Assembly: GCA_030613285.1 (NCBI GenBank)
Contig: JAUWME010000127.1
Coordinates: 1-6,920 of the forward strand
From: Candidatus Zymogenus sp.
GTDB taxonomy: Bacteria > Desulfobacterota > Zymogenia > Zymogenales > Zymogenaceae
Reading direction: 5' to 3'
DNA length: 6,920 bases
Both the position numbers and the translations under genes were made by a program. A model generated the notes under the pieces. The model was not told the DNA's origin. It worked only from the letters and a program-made list of their open reading frames with translations, and did not search any database. Of the stretch, positions 1 through 4,131 are shown in pieces. How positions within the stretch are numbered: position 1 is the stretch's first letter; each line of letters opens with the position of its first letter.

Positions 1-196
1 TGGGCATTGCTTGCTTTTTCCAATTGGTAATTCTGACATTCTTTTCGTCGCTGAGAAATCGCTTATTAAGTTTATCGTAGTCTTTTGGGTTATTCTTCTT
101 AAATTCCTCAACAAAGTCGGGCAGAGAAAACTTCTCTTTCATCTTTTTCAAAACTTTAGTTATTTTCTCATCCTTGTTGTTAATCATCTTCTTCAT
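1..196 (-). CDS. Lysine-rich hypothetical protein, N-terminal part only
   Basis: Partial gene that starts at an ATG at 196-194 on the minus strand and is open to the left edge, giving 65 codons without a stop. The start is supported by a strong ribosome site: the minus strand reads AAAGGAGAG ending about 7 bases before the ATG. The visible protein begins MKKMINNKDEKITKVLKKMK and is very basic, with 17 Lys in 65 residues, no membrane segment and no signal peptide. The first 20 or so residues look amphipathic helical. I recognise no family in this fragment, so no function is given. It is transcribed away from the cytochrome gene and shares its upstream region. The rest of the gene lies outside the window, so length and domain content are unknown. 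An ORF of 70 codons on the opposite strand (11-223) lacks comparable support. Confidence 0.7.
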   Translation of the reverse strand, partial: MKKMINNKDEKITKVLKKMKEKFSLPDFVEEFKKNNPKDYDKLNKRFLSDEKNVRITNWKKQAMP

Positions 197-218
197 TTAA
201 TCTCTCCTTTTGTGTATT

Positions 219-264
219 ATTAGTATCATTAAAGAAGGGATATAGCAAGGAAAATGATACTAAT
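219..264. repeat. Perfect 12-bp inverted repeat in divergent control region (candidate operator)
   Basis: ATTAGTATCATT at 219-230 is the exact reverse complement of AATGATACTAAT at 253-264, with 22 bp between arms and 34 bp between arm centres. It lies between the divergent starts of the minus-strand lysine-rich gene and the cytochrome gene. The right arm ends 3 bp before the proposed -35 box at 268-273, a typical place for a repressor or activator site. The MarR-type regulator encoded at 865-1302 is the obvious candidate ligand, but that is inference. No run of T follows either arm, so a terminator is unlikely. Confidence 0.6.
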
Positions 265-267
265 TGC

Positions 268-296
268 TTGAATGAATTTTCTTATTGTGGTAAAAT
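268..296 (+). promoter_or_regulatory. Sigma-70-like promoter for cytochrome-MarR unit
   Basis: TTGAAT at 268-273 (4 of 6 to TTGACA) and TAAAAT at 291-296 (5 of 6 to TATAAT) are separated by the ideal 17 bp. Transcription would start near 303, giving a leader of about 35 bases before the ATG at 338. The position next to the inverted repeat at 219-264 suggests regulated expression. Predicted by eye only. Confidence 0.5.
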
Positions 297-337
297 TTCA
301 TACGTTTACTGGTTGAATAAAAAAAAGAGTACTAATA

Positions 338-820
338 ATGGAAAAAAGAAGGTTAATCATTTACACATTTACTATGCTTTTTATCCTTATGTCTTTAATT
401 GTATTTGTGGCACATAAAAGAAGACGAACCATGGATGTGAGTACACCGTATATATCTGATAGAAATGCAAGTGACCTTTCCAATGGCGCTGCAATTTACA
501 ACACAGGGGAAGATATCAATGGGAAAATGATACCAATTGGCGGTGGGCCATCTTGGATTATCCATGATGGTGGGGGTTGCAGTGTTTGCCACGGAGAAAA
601 TGGAAAAGGGAAAAAGGAGGTTAGGGATTTGAAAATCTCTCCACCAAATATAAAAAAAATTATTGATAAGGGGAATGGTTTGTCGGATGAGGATTTTGAA
701 AAACTCCTAAAGTGGGGAGTAGTGGCAAGTGACGGAAGGACGTTGAGCTGGCAGATGCCGAGGTTTGCAATACCATCAAATGATCTTCGTGATCTTCGGA
801 AATATATTGAAGGGTTGTAA
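338..820 (+). CDS. Membrane-anchored monoheme c-type cytochrome
   Basis: A 160-residue electron-transfer protein. Residues 7-25 are a single hydrophobic segment that serves as an uncleaved anchor or signal peptide, so the heme domain should sit outside the cytoplasmic membrane. One CxxCH heme-attachment motif (CSVCH, residues 81-85, followed by GENGKGK) gives the covalent heme site. Met140 in the context WQMPRF is the likely sixth heme ligand, as in class I cytochromes c, and the C-terminal LRDLRKYIEGL fits the last helix of that fold. Gly-rich stretches (GGGPSW at 68-73 and GGG at 78-80) precede the heme site. The ATG at 338 is the only usable start, since a stop lies in frame at 314-316; the ribosome site is weak (AAGAG at 325-329). 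It is followed 44 bp later by the MarR regulator without a terminator, so the two are probably co-transcribed. The redox partner is not in the window. The cytochrome assignment is firm; its specific role is unknown. Confidence 0.9.
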   Translation: MEKRRLIIYTFTMLFILMSLIVFVAHKRRRTMDVSTPYISDRNASDLSNGAAIYNTGEDINGKMIPIGGGPSWIIHDGGGCSVCHGENGKGKKEVRDLKISPPNIKKIIDKGNGLSDEDFEKLLKWGVVASDGRTLSWQMPRFAIPSNDLRDLRKYIEGL

Positions 821-832
821 AAAAATATATTT

Positions 833-851
833 GCATAATACATATATATGC
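833..851. promoter_or_regulatory. Short imperfect palindrome ahead of MarR gene
   Basis: GCATA at 833-837 and TATGC at 847-851 form a 19-bp AT-rich dyad directly upstream of the MarR start. MarR proteins commonly bind dyads of 16-20 bp near their own genes, so this could be an autoregulatory site. Only the outer 5 bp of each arm match, and the region is AT-rich, so chance is a real alternative. Confidence 0.2.
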
Positions 852-864
852 TTGATAAGTATCG

Positions 865-1302
865 ATGGAGATTACTGAAAGAAATATTTATTATCTGATT
901 TCAAGATTGTTAGACGATTTTGACAACATTAAAAAGGAATACTCCAAGAGACTCATAGATGAGGGATATGGAGTTACGGCGTATCAGTTGGAGATATTGG
1001 TTGCTATTGGCCAAAATCCGGGAATATCTCTGGGAGAGCTCGCTACATTAACAAAACTTCACATAACAACGGTGGAAGGATATGTAAACAGGCTCTCAAA
1101 AAAGGATCTTGTTGATAAGAAAAAGGATCCAAGTGATTTCAGAAGGGTGGTAGTAAAACTTTCCATCGTTGGAGAACAGATAATAAAGGCGACGCCCACA
1201 GGTTATAGGACAAAACTATTTGAGGAGCTTAAATTCATGCCCCTTTCAGAGAAGGAGGAGATGTATAAGGTTCTGAAAAAGATGGTCTTTCTAATGAGAT
1301 AG
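865..1302 (+). CDS. MarR-family winged helix-turn-helix transcriptional regulator
   Basis: A 145-residue cytoplasmic DNA-binding protein, the usual MarR length. Residues 1-30 form the N-terminal dimerisation helix. Residues 38-79 hold the helices and recognition HTH, including ISLGELATLTKLHITTVEGY at 54-73 followed by VNRLSKKDLV. The wing at 80-100 carries the family hallmark DPSDFRR, close to the usual DP.DRR, then a LS..G segment. The C-terminal helix (126-145) completes the dimer interface. The ATG at 865 is fixed by an in-frame TAA at 856-858; no good Shine-Dalgarno is visible, which would fit translational coupling or low expression. It sits downstream of the cytochrome gene. MarR proteins are usually repressors released by small phenolics, metals or thiol oxidation. 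There is no Cys in this protein, which argues against an OhrR-type peroxide thiol switch. The ligand and targets are unknown; its own upstream region is the first candidate. Confidence 0.93.
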   Translation: MEITERNIYYLISRLLDDFDNIKKEYSKRLIDEGYGVTAYQLEILVAIGQNPGISLGELATLTKLHITTVEGYVNRLSKKDLVDKKKDPSDFRRVVVKLSIVGEQIIKATPTGYRTKLFEELKFMPLSEKEEMYKVLKKMVFLMR

Positions 1303-1313
1303 TCTGTTGATAT

Positions 1314-1340
1314 GGGCTGCTGGGATTGGGGGTTGGTGGG
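1314..1340 (+). other. Putative G-quadruplex motif (G3+N1-7)x4
   Basis: Four runs of at least three G occur at 1314-1316, 1322-1324, 1328-1332 and 1338-1340, separated by loops of 5, 3 and 5 bases, which meets the canonical G-quadruplex pattern. Further GGG runs follow at 1359-1361, 1364-1366 and 1382-1384. The motif begins 12 bases after the MarR stop, so it would be in the 3' untranslated part of the cytochrome-MarR mRNA. Folding in the cell is not shown. Confidence 0.5.
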
Positions 1341-1411
1341 ATAAAATGTAGTTGTATTGGGTTGGGTGAAGAAGTTAGGTTGGGTCAGGAAAATGGCCAA
1401 TACTAAATTTA

Positions 1412-1448
1412 GGGGGCCGAGCCAAAACATTATAATGGCCCGTCCCCC
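1412..1448. terminator. Shared stem-loop between convergent genes, probable bidirectional terminator
   Basis: Arms at 1412-1423 and 1437-1448 can form a 12-position stem with 10 pairs (five G-C pairs at the base, mismatches at two positions) around a 13-base AT-rich loop. On the plus strand it is followed by ACGTTTTG, a short U tract. It lies 110 bp after the MarR stop and 12 bp after the end of the minus-strand VIT/vWA gene, so it is placed to end both transcripts. The U tract is weak on both sides, so efficiency is uncertain. Confidence 0.55.
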
Positions 1449-1460
1449 ACGTTTTGAAAA

Positions 1461-3575
1461 TTAATTTATTCTATACCAATTTTCCTCGTAGTTGAAGATT
1501 ACTCGTTTTCCCAGGGCAAGGAATTTTCCCGTCTTGGGGTTTTCTTTAACAAATTCCCAATACTTTTTTGAGTCGTATTTAATATCGATTATCTTTGTGC
1601 CGTCTTTGTATTCCGAATCGACCCAGACTTTCTTCCTCATAAAGAACGTTCTGTCTCCAACCTGTTTTATACTAAGCAGCAGGGGTCCACTTACTTTGGA
1701 ACTCTCTTTTAAATCCCTAATCTTGTCTGCCGAGCCCACACCAAATTTGCCACTCTTTTTGGTAAGCATCTCGTGCTTTGACATCATATCCAACTCTTCT
1801 TCGGTGCCGCGTGTTGGGGCGCCCCCGAATCCCTCGTTCTGATCCTCCAATACAAGAAAACTGGTGTACGGCGTTACGATCCCAAAATCTGTTGCCAGAT
1901 TAATAACCTCGTCAACCAACTCACGATTCTCACCATTAAGGCGAATTTCATCTAATAGGTAAGCGATTTTTCTTGAGGCCCAGATTCTGGGGAGAAAATC
2001 GTTTTTGGTGTCATTTTCGGGGAACTTGACCGGATATTCAAAGACGACCTTTTTGTTGTTTACAAAACCTGATAGCAAAATAGTACTTCTGCCCGAGCCT
2101 CGATATCTTCCCAGAATAGTTATCTGGGAGCCGGCAAAGAGATCCGGTGGCTCTTTTGGGAAAAGCTCTTTGATATTGATCTTACCTATATCTATTTTGA
2201 GATCGCTCAAGACAGGGCTTTGAATCTTTTTGAAGAAGCTTGATACGATGTTGTCGATATATTCTGTCGGCTTAATGTATTCAGACACCCCGTAGTTTCT
2301 GGAGGATATCTTGTCCAAAAGGTGGGTGTTGATGTCCTCACCAACGCCAAAGACAAAAATCCTTGTTTTGTCACGGTTTCCCTTCTCCACATTATCAATG
2401 ATGTCTGGGAGATCTGTTTCGCCCACGGTTGGTTCACCGTCGGTTATAAAAACAAGAATGTGTGGACGCTTTGATCTTCTTTTTGACTTTAATGCAACAA
2501 GGAGGGCATCGTTGATGTTGGTTCCCCCTCGCGCTTTTATCCCTTTGATGAAACTCAAAGCATTGTTTCTATTTGCCTTTGAAGCAACCACAAGGGAGCT
2601 TCTGAAGGATTCGGTGTCTGTGGCAAAGCGGATGATGTTAAACCTATCATCTCGATTCAGGGACTTGATGCAGAACTCAAGGGCGTCTTGGGCCTGTTTG
2701 ATCTTTTCACCCTTCATGCTGCCGGAAGTGTCCAGAACAAATGTGATGTCCTTTGGGATTGCGTCGTTGGGATCAACTTCGTGCTTTGGGGTCAGAAGCA
2801 GCATAAAGAATCCCGCATCGCCCCTTTCCTTGAATGTTATCAGGCTGGCATCGATTTCCTCATTTGATAGGGTGTAGTAGAGCACAAAATCCTTATCGGG
2901 GAGGGTGTTTCTTTCTTCATAGGATAGCCTAATCTCGTTGTTTCCCTTCCTTACAACATCAATGTCGTGACTTGGAGAGTAGATGGATTTGATGGGAAGG
3001 TCGCTCTTGATTGTGGTGTCTATGGTAACTTCGTTTATTGGCGCCGATGAATACTTTTCGGTGTCAAGGGGATAGACATATTTCACCGTACCAAAATCGT
3101 ATTTCAAAGTCTCGGTGTAGGTCAGCTCGACACGCCTCTCCCCTCTGGCAGGGATTGGATAAATCCTCAATTTGAAGAGGTTTCTATCCATATATTCCAA
3201 GAGAGCAGGGTCTTTCATCCTCCTTACGATGTCCTCGTAAATGTCTCTTGCCTCATCAGCCTGTAGTATTTCCCCAGCCACTTTTTTTCCGTCGATATAT
3301 AATGACAGTTCAGATATTGATGCGCCTTTGGGAATGGGAAAGATAAAAGTTCCTTCGAGGACCATGTTGTTGGGATTGTAAAAAACCTCGTCAACGTGAG
3401 TTACCGCCACACCTTTTATGATGTCAACCTTAACACGATGATAGACAACCTCAAGGGGGATAATCTCCTTTGATTGATGAGGGGGGTGATCGATAATTAT
3501 GATCCCATCCGCAAAGACAAAGGCAGGAAGTAGAATCATTGATAAAGTGAGAAATAGAAATATTTTTCTTTTCAT
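1461..3575 (-). CDS. Exported VIT and von Willebrand factor A domain protein
   Basis: A 704-residue protein with a clear signal peptide (residues 1-22, cleavage likely after AFVFA). Residues about 35-165 form a VIT (vault/inter-alpha-trypsin) domain with the typical EGTFIFPIPKGASISEL and ARGERRVELTY segments. Residues about 274-450 form a vWA domain with an intact MIDAS metal site: DTSGSM at 282-287, the Thr of GGTN at 352, and Asp379 in FITDGEP. A conserved ITIH-like segment follows (IWASRKIAYL at 531-540, TDFGIVTPYTSFLVLE at 562-577), then a C-terminal region (about 590-704) that I cannot assign. There is no C-terminal membrane anchor or LPxTG sortase signal, so it should be periplasmic or secreted. 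Metal-dependent protein binding is the family role; the partner is unknown. The ATG is supported by AAGGAG 6 bases upstream. The gene converges on the cytochrome-MarR unit and diverges from the DUF1858 gene. Confidence 0.92.
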   Translation of the reverse strand: MKRKIFLFLTLSMILLPAFVFADGIIIIDHPPHQSKEIIPLEVVYHRVKVDIIKGVAVTHVDEVFYNPNNMVLEGTFIFPIPKGASISELSLYIDGKKVAGEILQADEARDIYEDIVRRMKDPALLEYMDRNLFKLRIYPIPARGERRVELTYTETLKYDFGTVKYVYPLDTEKYSSAPINEVTIDTTIKSDLPIKSIYSPSHDIDVVRKGNNEIRLSYEERNTLPDKDFVLYYTLSNEEIDASLITFKERGDAGFFMLLLTPKHEVDPNDAIPKDITFVLDTSGSMKGEKIKQAQDALEFCIKSLNRDDRFNIIRFATDTESFRSSLVVASKANRNNALSFIKGIKARGGTNINDALLVALKSKRRSKRPHILVFITDGEPTVGETDLPDIIDNVEKGNRDKTRIFVFGVGEDINTHLLDKISSRNYGVSEYIKPTEYIDNIVSSFFKKIQSPVLSDLKIDIGKINIKELFPKEPPDLFAGSQITILGRYRGSGRSTILLSGFVNNKKVVFEYPVKFPENDTKNDFLPRIWASRKIAYLLDEIRLNGENRELVDEVINLATDFGIVTPYTSFLVLEDQNEGFGGAPTRGTEEELDMMSKHEMLTKKSGKFGVGSADKIRDLKESSKVSGPLLLSIKQVGDRTFFMRKKVWVDSEYKDGTKIIDIKYDSKKYWEFVKENPKTGKFLALGKRVIFNYEENWYRIN

Positions 3576-3604
3576 TCTGATCTCCTTAAATTTGAAAGAA
3601 TTTG

Positions 3605-3614
3605 ATTGCGCAAT
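3605..3614. promoter_or_regulatory. Perfect 10-bp palindrome in VIT/vWA leader
   Basis: ATTGCGCAAT is a perfect palindrome about 30 bp upstream of the VIT/vWA ATG and downstream of its proposed promoter at 3660-3688. A site here could be an operator acting as a roadblock or a translation-level element. It is short and may be chance. Confidence 0.2.
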
Positions 3615-3659
3615 TTACGATGTACTTTTTTTGACACCGATTTATTTTATTATGTTCCA

Positions 3660-3688
3660 ATTATGACTCATTTTAGGGTGGTTTTAAA
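3660..3688 (-). promoter_or_regulatory. Promoter-like pair for the VIT/vWA gene
   Basis: On the minus strand, TTTAAA (3688-3683, 4 of 6 to the -35 consensus) and CATAAT (3665-3660, 5 of 6 to the -10 consensus) are 17 bp apart. Transcription would begin near 3653, leaving a leader of about 78 bases before the VIT/vWA ATG. The -35 side lies about 45 bp from the DUF1858 start, so the two divergent promoters are close together. By eye only. Confidence 0.35.
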
Positions 3689-3701
3689 TGTTTTTTTTTG
3701 A

Positions 3702-3707
3702 TATATT
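3702..3707 (+). promoter_or_regulatory. Possible -10 element for DUF1858 gene
   Basis: TATATT matches the -10 consensus at 5 of 6 positions and lies 26 bp before the DUF1858 start, preceded by a run of nine T (3691-3699). No convincing -35 box is found 16-18 bp upstream, so this would be a weak or activator-dependent promoter. Confidence 0.25.
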
Positions 3708-3733
3708 GTGAATGAAATTATGGAGGTTGGGTA

Positions 3734-3928
3734 ATGATAAATCGCGAAATGTCCATAAAGGAGATAGTCGAGAATCATCCCGAATGCGCCGCGGTGCTCG
3801 ATAGGCACAATATGGGATGCGCCAGGTGTTTGGCAGCGAGTTTTGAGACCATCGAAGAGGGCATAAACGCCCACGGCTTAAATGTGGATGAAATCATTAG
3901 TGAGCTTAATAATGCCTTGAAGGGATAA
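3734..3928 (+). CDS. DUF1858 / hybrid-cluster-protein-associated redox disulfide domain protein
   Basis: A 64-residue protein that is essentially one DUF1858 domain (the family also described as the hybrid cluster protein-associated redox disulfide domain). Visible features are the N-terminal MSIKEIVENHPE helix typical of the family, the CxxC motif GCARC (Cys29 and Cys32) preceded by HNMG, and the C-terminal GLNVDEIISELN helix. An additional Cys18 lies in the first helix. No signal peptide or membrane segment is present, so it should be cytoplasmic. A strong ribosome site, GGAGG at 3722-3726, is 7 bases before the ATG. Family members are proposed to act in thiol/disulfide redox or metal handling, but biochemistry is scarce. 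Here it is a stand-alone gene with no hybrid cluster protein visible next to it. It is divergent from the VIT/vWA gene and separated from the exporter gene by about 200 bp. Confidence 0.88.
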   Translation: MINREMSIKEIVENHPECAAVLDRHNMGCARCLAASFETIEEGINAHGLNVDEIISELNNALKG

Positions 3929-3940
3929 ATTAAGTTTATC
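3916..3940 (+). other. Stem-loop over the DUF1858 stop codon
   Basis: GATAAA at 3924-3929 pairs with TTTATC at 3935-3940 around a 5-base loop; an alternative 9-bp stem uses CTTGA at 3916-3920 with TCAAG, leaving a bulge. No T run follows on the plus strand, so it is not a standard terminator. It may stabilise the mRNA end or be chance. Confidence 0.2.
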
Positions 3941-3982
3941 AAGTGGGGCTTTACACCAACGATAATTGAATATTTGAGGTTT

Positions 3983-4007
3983 TTTAGCTGACAATTGTTG
4001 AGCTAAA
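3983..4007. repeat. Dyad TTTAGCT / AGCTAAA
   Basis: TTTAGCT at 3983-3989 is the reverse complement of AGCTAAA at 4001-4007, with an 11-base loop that contains CAATTG. The run of T lies before the stem rather than after it, and on the other strand the stem is followed by A, so it does not fit an intrinsic terminator in either direction. It could be a protein-binding site upstream of the exporter promoter. Confidence 0.3.
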
Positions 4008-4052
4008 GGCAGGATACTAAAATCTCCTCACTTATTTGAATCCATACACCAA

Positions 4053-4082
4053 TTGCCGTAAACATAATCGTCGTAGTAGAAT
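4053..4082 (+). promoter_or_regulatory. Promoter-like pair for the exporter gene
   Basis: TTGCCG at 4053-4058 (4 of 6 to -35) and TAGAAT at 4077-4082 (5 of 6 to -10) are 18 bp apart. Transcription would start near 4089, giving a leader of about 43 bases before the preferred ATG at 4132. A second -35-like box, TTGTCA at 4085-4090, has no good -10 partner. By eye only. Confidence 0.35.
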
Positions 4083-4131
4083 AATTGTCACACAGTAAAC
4101 ATAGTAATTGATATTTGATTTTGAGAGAATA

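Larger units (their letters stand above)
3929..4131. other. Non-coding gap between DUF1858 and exporter genes
   Basis: About 200 AT-rich bases with no supported gene. It holds a dyad at 3983-4007, a promoter-like pair at 4053-4082, and an imperfect direct repeat (TAATTGAATATTTGA at 3963-3977 and TAATTGATATTTGA at 4105-4118). The 8-mer GATACTAA at 4013-4020 also occurs in the inverted repeat upstream of the cytochrome gene. A 20-codon minus-strand ORF from about 4068 has no ribosome site and is not called. Confidence 0.5.

Noticed and set aside
11..223. 70-codon plus-strand ORF at the left edge
   Set aside because: It is antisense to the minus-strand lysine-rich gene, which has a much better ribosome site; the hydrophobic translation is what AT-rich Lys codons give on the other strand.
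496..843. Minus-strand ORF across the cytochrome gene
   Set aside because: The opposite strand encodes a clear cytochrome c with CxxCH and an axial Met; this ORF has no recognisable domain.
1303..1411. G-rich repeats considered as a CRISPR or other short tandem repeat array
   Set aside because: The G runs share only GGTTGGG-like fragments with irregular spacing, and no repeat-spacer unit is present.
2311..2877. 188-codon plus-strand ORF inside the VIT/vWA gene
   Set aside because: It is antisense to the vWA domain with its intact MIDAS motif, and the translation shows only reversed-codon composition.
3631..3636. Perfect TTGACA -35 box on the plus strand
   Set aside because: No -10-like hexamer lies 16-18 bp downstream; the nearest (TATTAT) is only 11 bp away.
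4009..4068. 20-codon minus-strand ORF in the gap before the exporter
   Set aside because: It has no ribosome site and no recognisable sequence; length is within chance expectation.
4108..4131. TTG start adding 8 residues to the exporter
   Set aside because: There is no Shine-Dalgarno before the TTG, while the in-frame ATG at 4132 has GAGAG just upstream and leads directly into the first membrane segment.
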